Shown piece after piece: positions 1-11,102 of a DNA stretch of 64,000 nt; positions within the stretch are counted from its first letter, which is position 1; every line of letters begins with the position of its first letter. Where the stretch lies: the NCBI GenBank assembly GCA_011317545.1, contig WUJK01000001.1, positions 3,825,001-3,889,000 of the forward strand, written 5' to 3'. The notes beneath the pieces were generated by a model. That model was not told where the DNA came from. It made no database searches and saw only the letters and a program-made list of their open reading frames with translations. The position numbers were made by a program, and so were the translations under genes. This DNA is from Coniella vitis (Eukaryota; Ascomycota; Sordariomycetes; Diaporthales; Schizoparmaceae).

Positions 1-90
1 CGCAGCAACGGAGGTCTATCTTTTGGGACAACAACAAGGAAAAGGAAAAAGAAAGAAGGGGGGAAATACCTCACTGCCTTCCACACATAC

Positions 91-144
91 ACACACACTC
101 TCTCTCTCTCTCCCTCCCTCTCCCTCTCCATCTCCCTCTCTCTT
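91..144. repeat. AC/TC-rich microsatellite
   Basis: A short AC run passes into (TC)n and then into TCCC-rich pyrimidine sequence. It makes the spurious low-complexity open frames around it. Confidence 0.85.
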
Positions 145-534
145 TGAAGAACACATCCAACTCAAAATCAACCAAGCACAGAAACCCGACCGCTGGACCC
201 AGGAAGCCGTTACAAACAAAAAGGACCATACCCCAAGGCTGAGTTGTCATGTCTGCACTCTTGTGACCCCGTGGCTTGTCAAAACAAAACGCCAAAAAAC
301 AAAACAAAATGGCACCACCCCCCACCGCATCCAGCCTACCAAAAAAAGGGGAGGTTCAGCTCTTCTTGAGCTTCCCCTCCTTCCACCCCCCCCCCCTTTT
401 GCCCTCTCAAAAGCGAAGCCCCCCTGCTGGTGAATGCCAATGTATGTGAAGAGATACTGGGCATCATACGAGTTTTGCACCCAGCTCGGATGGGGATTAA
501 AGGCCGAGTTGTGGTACTGACGGCATTACGAGGT

Positions 535-597
535 TTTCTTCTTCTTCTTCTTCTTCTTCTTCTTCTTCTTCTTCTTTTTCTTTTTTCTTTTTTCCAG
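535..597. repeat. (TTC)n microsatellite
   Basis: About eleven TTC units are followed by a degenerate T/C tract. In translation it gives poly-Leu or poly-Arg, which explains the open frames crossing it. Confidence 0.9.
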
Positions 598-1420
598 CTT
601 AGCACGGGAATTCTGTCTCGAGCTGTATAATTTTCAAGAAAAGACAAGGAGTTATGCCACTTTCATAAAATACAAGCAAATTTTGTCGCACAATTTCTAT
701 ACGCCGCTGCTCACCACACAACCCAAACTTACCTAAACCCGAGTTCCTCGTATCTTCCCTCTATGGATGGATGGATGGACGGACCGACAGACGCAAAAGC
801 CCACAAGTACTGAAGGAATTCTCGTATCACACGTACATTTTACTTTACTGCATGCGGGCTCGAGAACCGGGATTTTTTAATTCTTTGGGGGCTTGTAGGA
901 TTCGGAGCGTGTTTTGAGGTAGCTGCCCGTATCCGTATGTATGTGTGTGTGCAGCATATGCAAGCTTTTATACATAGTATGCATACTACGCCGTCACTGT
1001 TGCATAGTACATAAGTAAAAGCTTGGGAAGGGGAACCTGCAATCGTGGGTGCAAGCAAACCTGTCGGTAGGTAGGCTGAGTATTTATTTTGGAAAACGCG
1101 AAAAAAAAGCACCAGATTATTGTCCGTACGATATCATGGTATATCAATCAAACGCACACAGTGTAATGATTTCTCTTTCTTCCAAAATTCAATGCTAACT
1201 CATCTATCCACTGCCACGCTCATTCACTGACTGGCAGTGCTCGCCTATACATAAGTATTCCTGCAAGGAGCTAGACAATATATCTCCTATAGACCTGACC
1301 TGACCTGCCTTGTCCAAGCCACTCAGCACTGTAATCTCCAATACGGCACCGTCCCGACGATCACACGCCCCAAAAAGGGCGGAACTAAAACAACAATGAG
1401 AACACTTCTGCTGATGCAAA

Positions 1421-1451
<31 letters not shown>
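1421..1451. repeat. (AGGC)n tetranucleotide repeat
   Basis: About seven to eight near-perfect AGGC units in tandem. Confidence 0.9.
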
Positions 1452-2808
1452 TACCAAAGACATGGAATGAACGTTGGGCGACAGGATTGTCAGAGGTGCG
1501 GGGTGTGAACGAACGAATGGTGGTGGCCGCCCATTACCACCAGACGATGCTATAGATTCTCAGTCTGATTTGGGGGCGGTTGACTCTTCTATGAATACAT
1601 ACACATACCTACAAACGTACAAAGTACGTAATCCACGCGCGAGCCCTACGGTCTGTCCCCATCTGTGCCACATTGCAGAGCAAGAGCCGCAAGGATCGTC
1701 AGCGCTGCCAACAGCATTGGTTGAAGCTGACGGGAAGACGCTCGTTCAAGGGCACCGCTCAACAAGCAAGTAGAGCCCTCAGAAGCGGGTTTGTCGTCAA
1801 GCTGCAACTCGAATACGTCACACTTGTTTTTTGCCACAAGGATTCGGGCATTTTTGTCTTGCGCGTGCATTCATGCCTGGAGTAACTCTCAGATTTGTAA
1901 GAGACGAATATCTGCTTTCTGCTCTGGGCGGAGTACATAATATGGGCAGCTTACAGCACTCTTGCGAGAGCGGTGTGAGACAAGCTCCTGCAGGCATGTA
2001 CTGATATTATAGAAACGAGAAGCGTCGCACTCGATGTGGGGGGGTTTCAGAAAAATACCCTTTGGCGTCCTGGGACAGGTGCGTAATGTCATCATGGTGA
2101 TCGTTGGGTGTTGTGGCGGTGCCGGCTCTAGTGGGTGTTTGGGATTGATGAGTGGTTTCTGCGAGGCACTGGAGCCGGCCTGACAGATTGACAAATGCGA
2201 ATGGTGTGTTGCTGCGCAGAATGGCACAGAACAAGATATGTGAGGACTAGTAAGCCGTACCTTGAACTGTCAGCACTATACTTATGGATCTGTCGGTGTA
2301 GATTTTGGTGATACTTGCTGCATGCCTGACCTCTCCAAGTGCTCACTCACACCTTACCACTTACTATGTACAGCGGATGCGCCTTGTGCACGCGAACCCT
2401 CAAGGTGACAGATCTTTGGTCCAAGAACGGATGGACAAGACAAGCGTCAGTCCCAAGAGCCAAGAACAAGGCCAAAGCCCTCACCGGGCTGATCATCTGC
2501 CCAGCTTGGATAATGCCCGCTCAACCAGTAAAGAGCTCGGAATATGAACAAATAAGTATGGCTGTCCGGTTGTCCCGATCTCCGACCAGATAACCCGTCA
2601 GCACCACCAGCCCTGTGGGGCCCGCATGCCCTCCAAGTCCGTGACAAAGCGAGATGATACGTACTGCACAGAGTTATAAGTAATCCACTAGGAAAACCTA
2701 GAAATCCTTCGTGCTGTTGGGTGGGGCAAAGCGTTCTGGGAGGAACAGTGTATAAGAAGTAAGGAACATTGGGGGCCGTTTTGTTTGGCTTCGTAGGGCT
2801 GCCGAATC

Positions 2809-2833
2809 TTTTTTTTTTTTTTTTTTTTTTTTT
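2809..2833. repeat. poly-T tract
   Basis: An uninterrupted run of about 25 T. No retroposon body or target-site duplication is visible next to it. Confidence 0.85.
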
Positions 2834-4820
2834 GGTTGTTGTTGTTTACTGTAACCGTCGTACGATATCTTGCTAGTCTAATACGCTTGCGCCGCAGGGT
2901 ATCAATGCGAAAGAGGATTCGTTAGATTTTACAAAGGGGTTTTCTTCTTGGTTGCCCTGCGCTGGCAGGGACAAGTTTTCGCAGTCGCCGACACGCCGAT
3001 TCGCCGACCTCCCGCTCATGGTGGAGGGAGGCGTCGAGACGATGTAGGAAAACAGCTGGTGTGTGGTGCCTTGCTAATCGTATTTGCTGTGCGGTGCGCG
3101 CGTGGGCGCAGTCGTCGGCTTGGAGCCAAGCAAGATCAGGCGAGAGCGCAAGACGCTGTGTAAGCACATTTCTTTGCGCAAGATAAAGTCGGTTCGGTTC
3201 GTAGACGGCGATAGCGGTGGAGCCAAGAACAGACAAGCCTTCACACATATCCGCGGTGAGGGATACGCGGCAGTCGTCATGTGGGCTCTTCATAGCACAC
3301 TGTACAGTAGCATCTGTCAGACCAACCGCAAATCATAGTATACACTCATATTCCGGCCGGCGGCGAGACCGTGATCTGCGCAGGTTAGCAATAACCACCG
3401 TGTACTATGTCAGCGCAGCACTCACTCGGTCGCTAGTCCGTCCGGCAGCCAGGCAGCCAGCGAGTACTGTTGCTTTCTTAGCATACACACGTAGCAGTAG
3501 ACTGATTGCGCATATGCAGTATAGTAGTATCTGTCGTTGTCGTCGTCGTCGGGGGCCCTGGACAAGGAACGCAGGCCTTTTTCGCTCCCACCACAACGTT
3601 GCGTTGCAATAGGGGAACCACATGGCATCTCACGCACCTGTCCTGTCTGTGACTCTTTCGGTGTGCTGACATGCATAAGGGCGGCTGGTCCAAGGTTTCC
3701 TGTCCATGCCGGTGTGCTGGGTGCTGATGATGACTAAAGGCGCACCCAGAGGCAATCGTGAAAGCCGTCTCGAAAGGGTGGTGAGTGCGCGCTGGTGACT
3801 TCGCCTCTTGCGTGTGCTGCTATGTATAAGCTGCAGACGGCACTTGGTCGGATGCGCCGGCCAGAGGATGCTCGCTTTGCCCAGCAGAACGACGCAAGCA
3901 GAATGGACCGTGGCGAGAGAAGCTGAAGCTCTCCAGGTGGATGAGGACTATGTAGCCGAGCCTCTCTGTGTCTCCAGGCAATGTCGAAGGAAGGCACCAA
4001 TCTTGAGACACCCTGGAGCGATGCAACCGTGAACCCGACAGCGCCCCACTCAGCTGGAAAGATAGAGCCATACTCTGTCGAGCCGTAATCTCAAGTTGAC
4101 AATCCTTCCAACGGCGCGTCTAGCCCCGCGACGCTCACTGGCTAGCGGCCCAGCGTCAGGAACAGGCTATGCGCTGTGGACCTGCACCGAAGCCTTGCTG
4201 TACCTGCGTCACTCTGTGCCGGTTGGATGGCCCTCTGCAGAATACATAGTAGTACTTACCCCAAGTACAACTGGCTATGTACTACGATACTTATGGTAGG
4301 ACAACAGAGTGACCTCAAGCCGCGGGCAGCGGGGCCGCTTCAGCCCTAAAGAACGAAGATCTCCTTTACCGTAGCACTGGAGACGGGCCATCCAGCATCC
4401 AGCAAAGTACCTCGAGGACTGGCGAGTGGTCCGCTACCACGCCCCAATTTTAGAACTTCCAAGCTTCTGGCTTCTGCTGAGCGCACGTCTTGCAGCCCTT
4501 GCATGCAGCCCCTGGCGTTCCCAAGGCGTACATAGTACTATCAATCGGCACTTGACTGGTTAGCCACCGTGGTGGAACAGCCCAGTGAGCCTCTGTGGCC
4601 GTTGGCAAGGCGTCCAAGGACCTGTTGCTGGCCACATACCGCTTGGATCTGTCACCACCCAACGCCGCCCAGCTGCGAGTTTGTGAGCAAGCATGGGCCG
4701 CATGGTACCACATGGCCTGAGCAAGGGTCGATTCCTTCTTGGGCGCGGCACGGGCCTGGGCGTGGTGGAGGCTCATACCGAGGAACCCTTGCCATACCAT
4801 CTTCCTTCTCTCCAGGAGGC

Positions 4821-4845
4821 TGTGTGCGTGCGTGCGTGCGTGCGT
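4821..4845. repeat. (GTGC)n tetranucleotide repeat
   Basis: About five to six tandem TGCG/GTGC units, some 300 bp upstream of the TATA box of the next gene. Confidence 0.85.
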
Positions 4846-5138
4846 ATAAGTGCGTGATGCGTGAGACCGAGCCTATCGAGGTACGTTTCTGTCTGCCTGT
4901 TCCTGGCCCTGTGCGCGTGCACCGCCGGCACGCCGCTCAAACCCACCGTCGGCCACCTCGTAGATTGTACCCTGCTGCGACGTGATATTGGCAGGATTTG
5001 TTCTTGTCGAGACGAGCGAGCGGCCGTTAAGCTGACAAGTCTCCGTAGGGCGGGCGGTAGGGGTTGCCAACAACCGTGATCCCGCGTTTGAGCCAGACGA
5101 TATGACTTGACAGCCTCCTCGTCCTCTGCGCGCCCAAG

Positions 5139-5147
5139 TATATAAAG
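5139..5147 (+). promoter_or_regulatory. TATA box of the small repeat-protein gene
   Basis: The sequence TATATAAAG is a full TATA consensus about 190 bp upstream of the start codon at 5336. It is followed by a pyrimidine- and CA-rich leader with CACC/CATC repeats, as in strongly expressed fungal genes. Transcription would be expected to start near 5170; that position is inference. Confidence 0.65.
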
Positions 5148-5335
5148 GCACCGCCTCTCTTGCCTTGGATTCCAGTCCTCTTCATTCATCAGGCACCCCT
5201 CAACAGTCTCGTGAAGCAAAACAACCAAACAGTTCCACAAACAAATCAAAGAGCTTTCCATACCACCACCATCCCAAAATCCTACTCTTTCCACCACCAC
5301 CACCATCATCATCATCCACTTTCTATATCCTCAAA

Positions 5336-5578
5336 ATGGCCGTCTACACAACCAGCTTCGTCACCGAGCGCCCTATGCTCTACGGACGCAGCGGTTACAA
5401 TAACAAGCCAAACGGTGGCGATGATGATGACTCCAAGAACCAAGGCCGCAGCGGCTACAACAACAAGCCTAATGGCGAGGACGACGAGGACAAGAACCAC
5501 GGGAGAAGCGGCTACAACTCCAAGCCTGACGGTTCTGACGACGAGAAAGACAACAAGAAGTCGCTCAACTTTGCCTAG
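5336..5578 (+). CDS. small acidic three-repeat protein, unknown function
   Basis: I do not recognise this 80-residue protein. After a 16-residue N-terminus it consists of three tandem units of 19 to 20 residues (about 17-36, 37-55, 56-74). Each begins GRSGYN(N/S)KP(N/D)G and ends in an Asp/Glu/Lys/Asn-rich stretch. The tail is KKSLNFA. There is no signal peptide, no membrane span and no cysteine, so it should be a soluble, disordered cytosolic or nuclear protein. The first ATG after the TATA box (5139) in this frame and in good context (TCAAAATGGCC) is at 5336; the same frame is open further upstream, but that part is leader. The units are conserved in protein while drifting in DNA, which argues for selection on the protein. 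Stress or development roles would be guesses. The +1 frame is also open across the gene but looks like a shadow. Confidence 0.75.
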   Translation: MAVYTTSFVTERPMLYGRSGYNNKPNGGDDDDSKNQGRSGYNNKPNGEDDEDKNHGRSGYNSKPDGSDDEKDNKKSLNFA

Positions 5579-6089
5579 AAAGGCAGCACCTGTCCTTCAC
5601 GGTCGTGCTTGACAAGGCGCCACCACAACCTCGACAACTCAACTTTGTGACCAGCCCCGGCGATCCAGCAGGCGGTCACCTGTACAAAATATATACACGA
5701 TAGAGATAGAGAGCTCAGGCTACCTTCAACTTGCGGATTGTCACTTCACCAACCTTTGTTCCCCCCTCAATTCTGACCGGCAACAGCCGGACCCGCAGCA
5801 ACACTAGAACCCCCCCTTGTCACTACACAAACGAACCCCCTGCGGCCAAGGGACGAGAGGTCATCTCGCTCCTCTGACAAGCGACTTTTCTTATTTTCAA
5901 CCAAGAATCCAGAAGACTTGTGGCTGCAAAGCCGAATCATTTGCCCATCTGTGGGGTTTGAGAAGGACAATCGTGGTTTGTAACCAGCTTTGACTTTTGT
6001 TTTCGTGATAGGCGCTTATTGAGCATGGTCGAAAGTGGTCGAACTTGAATATAGACGAGTATATAGCAATATCCTAGAAAACAACAATC
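5579..6089. other. convergent 3' intergenic region
   Basis: The tails of the small repeat-protein gene (+) and MSS1 (-) meet here. I see no further gene. The sequence is C-rich near 5760-5840, and no coding signal is visible. Confidence 0.6.
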
Positions 6090-7978
6090 TCACTTTCCAA
6101 CACAGAATCTGCAGCACCCTTGTCAGTATTCATAGAGCGTGTCGAGCGGCAAATAGGGGTTGGGGAGTAGTACTTCTCAAAAATGACCCCCAGGACTTCT
6201 TCCACGTCGCCAGCGTCTCCGCGGCCGGTGATTCGTGCTAAACAGTCCCCGGCGAAGCGCAGGTGTTCAGCGGCGAGTACAACGTCTGGTTCATTGTCAA
6301 TATCCTCCGTATCATAGCCGTTCGCTGCTTCGCTCATGAAATCCTCAAGATGCCCCCTGCATCGGGCCAAGAGCTGCCGCTGCCTCTCTGTGCCACCTAT
6401 AAGATCTTGCAGGTCGTCCGGGAGCAATGTCAAGTTCTCAAAACAGCATATCAACGTCTTGGTGAAGTGATGAATACCACCAGCATCCTTCTGCACAGAT
6501 GCGCCTGGCGCTTCCGCATCTTTGCACGAGATTGCAAGGCAGGCTCCGACTCGTGACAGCTCATGCAGAGCAGACAGTCTGAAATTGTTCAATAGAGATT
6601 GTAGAGTCGCTTGGTCAACTGCGTCGCATTTGTTAACCGCTACAAGACATTGTTCTGCTTTCGCAGCCAGCGCCAGCGTCTCAGCATCGTGGTTAATGTA
6701 AGGGTTGCCATGATCATCTGTTTCCACCGAGGCCAAAGCGACAACCACATCTGCACCCGATGCCTTAAGTCTTGCTCGTCGGATTCCTTCCTCTTCGATG
6801 GCACCAATGGCTCCATCATTTCCTTGAGCACGGGTTCGGATGCCAGCCGTATCGGCAAAGGTGCACAAGTATCCTCCAATATCCAGACTTGCTTCCACGA
6901 CATCTCTGGTCGTGCCAGCCTCGCGAGAGACGATCGATGCCTCACGGCCCACGATGAGATTCATCAAAGAGCTTTTGCCCACGTTCGGAGGGCCTAACAA
7001 GGCGATCTTGATGCCGTTCCTGAGCAGCGCAGTCCGCTGTCCCGCGAGCTCATGTTGATCGACTGATTGAAGTATCTGCCGTACAAGAGCTGTGACATTG
7101 ACCAGAAGCTCACGTGGTGACTCGTCAAAATGCTGGTCTTCGGAAAAGTCTATCAAAGCCTCAATCTCACCGCGTGCGAGGAGCAAGTCTGCGCGCCAGC
7201 CATCGTAGATTTGGCCCTTGCGTCCAGAGTTGCCGCGTACAGCAGCACGACGCTGCTGTTCTGTCTCTGCAGCGAGGACATCGCTCAGAGATTCTACCTG
7301 AGAGAGGTCAAGACGATTGTTGAGAAAAGCCCGCTTGGTGAACTCCCCCGGCTCAGCATATCGGATATTCTCAATCCCAGCCGCAATTGCACAACGCGGT
7401 ATGGCAGCCAACACTGCCTTCACAGTGGCAGAACCACCATGGACATGCAGCTCCAGAATGTCTTCGCCTGTGACCGTCTTGGGTGCAGGAAGATACAAGA
7501 CCATGGCCTCAGAGTCCAAGATATGGAGCTGGTCAGGGCGCTCGGGGTCATGTAGCGTTCGAACTGCCGCATATCTTGGCCTGGGAAGCCGCTTGCCTGG
7601 ACAGAGGCAACTGTAGACGGCTGTACATGCAGGTCCTGATACTCGAATCACGGCAATGCCAGCAGGCCCTTGCGCAGTCGATAAGGCGTAGATGGTGTCC
7701 TGCTTGCCTGAGCCTGCGAGGACATCTATGTTGCTGGCGCGTCTGCTGTGGTCATGGTGGAAGGCCGCAATGCGACTGGACCTCGCCAGGTGGGTGCATG
7801 CATGATGGTTACCAGCAATTGCAAGCTGCAGGCCGTGTGCAATGTTTTTCAATTCGAGTCTCGAGTAAGTTGAGGTGATGTTGGGGTGGTGGTGGCCAGC
7901 TCGAAACACTGTTCGAGCCCTCCCAAACATTGACGTGCCGTGGATATTACGAAGACAGTTCATGGAAACCTCTGCCAA
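6090..7978 (-). CDS. MSS1: mitochondrial tRNA modification GTPase MSS1/MnmE, two exons
   Basis: Homologue of bacterial MnmE, yeast Mss1 and human GTPBP3. With the Mto1/MnmG partner it modifies the wobble uridine (U34) of mitochondrial tRNAs. The model is complement(join(6090..6108,6174..7978)), 607 residues. An N-terminal part rich in Arg/His without acidic runs fits a mitochondrial presequence; Met6 or Met17 could also be the start. The N-terminal TrmE fold begins near residue 94 (DTIYALSTAQGPAGIAVIR). The G domain has G1 GPPNVGKSS (329-337), G2 GTTRD (355-359), G3 DTAGI (376-380) and G4 NKCD (449-452). Without splicing the frame runs into unrelated residues after IFEK. Removing a 65-nt intron (6109-6173; donor GTACTA, branch CTGAC, acceptor CAG) restores the family ending FCVGK with its conserved Cys. 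It is divergent from MAK16, 318 bp away. Confidence 0.95.
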
Positions 7979-8296
7979 TTACGAACAAGGCAGGCAGAAT
8001 TCAGCGAGCCTTAGTAGAGTAACCCACTGTGATATATATCGAAGGCCCCCTGCAAAGCGCTAGGGAATGGCAGGACGACCCCGGCCGCAGTGACAGCACG
8101 CCTGCATTGCCCCACTAGAAGAAGTTCATTGCAAATGGTCGAGCAGGGATTTGCAGGCTGGTGCTGTTATCGATAACCTTTCTATCCAGCAGGGGTCGGA
8201 AGATTTTATTTTCTTGACAAGACCAAGCAGCGCAGTCCGCCTCCTCACTTCGCAACACCACACTCTTGCCGCCAACTCTACAGAGCACCGCCCACC
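7979..8296. promoter_or_regulatory. divergent promoter region of MSS1 and MAK16
   Basis: Only 318 bp separate the two start codons, so both promoters and both leaders must lie here. I see no clear TATA box for either gene. Shared control of mitochondrial tRNA modification and ribosome assembly is possible but inferred only from the arrangement. Confidence 0.5.
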
Positions 8297-9554
8297 ATGG
8301 CTTCCGACGAAATTGTCTGGTCAGTGTTGCGCGCGAGAGAATGATCAAAAACTATCATACTAACTTATCCAAAGGCAATACATCAACCAGAACTTCTGTG
8401 CATTCAAGATACGGTTCGTCGCGAGTCTGCGCCCGCGTATTTTCTTGCTTCCGTAGCTAATCCCGTCTGAAGGACGCCAAACAACCAGAAGCAAACCAAC
8501 TTCTGCCGAAACGAATACAATGTGTACGTGAAGCCACATACAACATATGTCGTTGAGACAAAGCCGACTAATTTTGATACTGCAGCACCGGTCTCTGCAA
8601 CAGGCAGTCCTGCCCGCTGGCGAACAGCAGATATGCCTCTGTGCGGCCGCATCCCGAAAAGCCAAATGTCCTCTACCTCTACATGAAGACTGTCGAGCGG
8701 GCACATCTACCGAATCGCATGTGGGAGAAGATAAAGTTGCCGTCAAACTACCAAAAGGCGCTGGCAATGATTGACGAAAAGTTGATGTACGGGCCACGCT
8801 TTCTCTCCCTTTTTTTTTTCTTCCGTCCATAGCGACGGTGTATTGATACGATGTAATCTACAGGTACTGGCCGGAATTTCTCAAGCACAAGGCCAAGCAA
8901 CGACTTACGCGCCTAACCCAGGTTGCGATTCGCATGCGCAAGATCGCCGCTGAGGAAGACCGTCTTGGCGAGAAGCTCGTGCCCAAGCTAGCACCCAAGG
9001 TGAAGCATAGAGAAGCTGCACGCGAGCGCAAGGCCGAGGCCGCAGCCAAGCTGGAGCGAACCATCGAAAGAGAACTGCTTGAGAGACTGCGACAGGGTGC
9101 TTACGGTGATCAGCCGCTCAACGTGTCACAAAAGATATGGGAGAAAGTACTCAACGGCCTTGAGAAGGAGGGACAGGGTGTCCGCGACAAGGACCTCGAT
9201 GAGGGTATCGAGGATGAAGATGAAGAGGACGAATTCGAAAAGGAACTGGAGGAGGAAGATGATGAGCTTGAGGGAAATGTCGAATACGTCAGCGATTTTG
9301 AGGAAAGCGAGGACGACATTGCAGATATTGAGGACTGGATGGCCAGCGAGGAAGACGATGATGACGAGAATGATGATGAGGAAGACGACAGCGAAGAAGA
9401 CAGCGAGGAAGAGGCTACCACCAAGAAGGGAGTAGCAAAGGCGGGCGACAAGCGCAAGAGAGGCCGTGTCGTGCGTGGGAAGGGCCGCAAGAGGAGAGAA
9501 CGCGAGATTGAGGAGGAGCCCGTCAGGGAGAAATTGGCTGTGTCGGACTGGTAG
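8297..9554 (+). CDS. MAK16: MAK16, 60S ribosome biogenesis protein, five exons
   Basis: Nucleolar protein of early pre-60S particles, needed for 25S and 5.8S rRNA maturation. The model is join(8297..8319,8375..8413,8473..8523,8586..8786,8864..9554), 334 residues. It starts at CACCATGG and gives [15 protein letters not shown], the family's N-terminus. Four introns of 55, 59, 62 and 77 nt keep phase throughout; the first has a perfect TACTAAC branch site. The first half is the Mak16/L28e-like domain with the Cys-containing segments [13 protein letters not shown] and [16 protein letters not shown], then [23 protein letters not shown]. From about residue 215 the protein is an extreme Asp/Glu-rich region, followed by a Lys/Arg-rich nuclear-localisation-like segment ([14 protein letters not shown]), the usual MAK16 architecture. 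Confidence 0.96.
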
Positions 9555-10385
9555 AGAACATGCCGGTTTTTGTGCATTGACGAGGCGCTCTAGGAGTTTG
9601 GGGGGTGTTTATCTGGGCTAAAGGAAAAGGGAAAGAGGTAGCGGTAACGATGTGTGGCATCCCGTTATTAAACCTGAAATACATAGTAATAGAAACTCTA
9701 GTCCTTGAATCCATAGCCCAACGTCGATCCATTGAAGGTACTGGAGTTTAGGGTTACTTAGGTACATTCTGTAGGCTGATCAATGGCCAAGCGGTGTGTC
9801 CCTGGTCTCTCGTTAGCATTTCAGGGGCCGATATCGACCGCCAAGCTCCATAGTACATCCGTTCAGGGTGGAGGGGTCAAGGCTTTGGGGTGGTCCGCCG
9901 ATTTCAACCTGACACAAAGCAACAGTGGCATAACCCGACCTCCCTACCCAAACTTGGGCCTGTTGACTTCCAACCTCAACCGACACAACAACAGGCCACC
10001 ACCACCAACAGCCATTTGATACACTGGTGCGATTTGGTTGAGAAATACAGCGTGGCTGGCTTAGCACCTTCGTAACCACACAACTCGGCCGCAAGGTGTT
10101 CAGCAACAACAAACAAAATTTCAGTTCCGACACGCGAGGCGGCTGTTCAACCAAGCCATCATTAGCGCACCGTGGGCCATTCCCGCTTGCTATCCGAAGG
10201 CGACGAAACGAGACCTGAAGCATAGCCGCGACCGCCTTCAGTCAAGCACGCAGAGCGTCTGGGCAGCGACACAAACATACCTTGTCGACGCTCAGCCGAT
10301 CATCCTTCACGAAGACTACAAACATACCTACCCATACACGAACCTTGCAGCCACAGGCGCGTCTGCTTTGAAGAGCCTACCCACC
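9555..10385. other. intergenic region and leader of the Mso1-like gene
   Basis: About 830 bp without a supportable gene. It has copies of the CATAGTA motif family (exact 9-mer at 9680), then a CA-rich, ATG-poor stretch from about 10250 that looks like the 5' leader of the next gene. Confidence 0.55.
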
Positions 10386-11102
10386 ATGTCGTGGTACTCT
10401 AACATCGCCTCGCGCGTCAACAACTCCGTCTCTAGCTTGCAACGTACCGTATTCAACAGCGAGGCTGACGGCGACACCGAGGACGACACCTACGTGTGCC
10501 GTGTGCTGCGGCAGCATTACACCGAGAAGGGCTCTGGCTTCCCAGGCTGGCTGCCACCGGACCCAAAGCAAGCCGCGCCAACACCAGTCGCTGCGAATCC
10601 AGCCGTGAACTCGCGCTACGGAAACCTTCCAGCCAGCCAGAGCGCAGGCGGCCTTTCGTCGTTGTGGGACAAGAATCGAGCGGGAGGCGGTCCTGCAGCT
10701 GGGGCGCCGAGCGGCGTGAATGCCAGGAACCCATTTGCACAGCGCAATGCTGCCGCCGCGGCCGCGTCGCCGGACCAAGGATCGCAGGGACGGCCAGCAA
10801 TCCCGAGTCAGAGATCAGGGAGCTATCAGACCACTGCAAGCTCAGGTAGCAGCATACAGGACCGGTTGAGGGGCAGACTGGGCGGAGGCGCAAGAACAAC
10901 GAGCCCCGGCAGTGCTGGCAGCCCGTTCGCACCGCCACCAACGCAGGGAGGCAGCAGCGGTGGTGGCAGCGGAGACTATGATCCATATCGACCGGGTGAT
11001 TATAGCAGTGGTGGCGCAGCTCCTGCGGCTCGAACAGGCGGGGGCTTGCCTAGTGGGCCGAGGAGAATGGGAGGCTTGCCCAGCGGGCCGAGGATGAGAT
11101 AG
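10386..11102 (+). CDS. Mso1-like Sec1-binding exocytosis protein
   Basis: The first 70 residues match the Sec1-binding domain of yeast Mso1: MSWYSNIASRVNNS, then an acidic turn (DGDTEDDTYVCRVLRQHY) and the closing GFPGWLPPDPK. Mso1 binds the SM protein Sec1 and helps SNARE assembly at sites of secretion. The remainder of the 238 residues is a Gly/Ser/Pro/Ala-rich disordered tail with one short LWDKN motif, ending in two copies of GGLPSGPR. I chose the start at 10386 (CCACCATGTCG); an in-frame ATG six codons upstream (10368) is less typical. There is no intron. The gene lies in the same orientation as the Gyp7-type GAP downstream, also a traffic gene, but each has its own promoter region. Confidence 0.82.
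   Translation: MSWYSNIASRVNNSVSSLQRTVFNSEADGDTEDDTYVCRVLRQHYTEKGSGFPGWLPPDPKQAAPTPVAANPAVNSRYGNLPASQSAGGLSSLWDKNRAGGGPAAGAPSGVNARNPFAQRNAAAAAASPDQGSQGRPAIPSQRSGSYQTTASSGSSIQDRLRGRLGGGARTTSPGSAGSPFAPPPTQGGSSGGGSGDYDPYRPGDYSSGGAAPAARTGGGLPSGPRRMGGLPSGPRMR

Larger units (their letters stand above)
1..5138. other. gene-free region with microsatellites
   Basis: I see no supportable gene in these 5 kb. The open frames are short, low in complexity or without recognisable motifs. The stretch holds several simple repeats (TC, TTC, AGGC, T and GTGC tracts, listed separately) and four copies of the dispersed TACATAGTA motif at 971, 2362, 4243 and 4529. It ends at the TATA box of the small repeat-protein gene. 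Confidence 0.6.

Noticed and set aside
4773..5315. 180-codon minus-strand frame
   Set aside because: It crosses the TATA box and leader of the adjacent gene and the GTGC repeat, and shows no domain.
5160..5612. 150-codon frame overlapping the small repeat protein in another phase
   Set aside because: It reads the CACC leader and the repeats as Ser/Thr/Arg-rich low-complexity sequence; the TATA box and start context favour the 80-residue frame.
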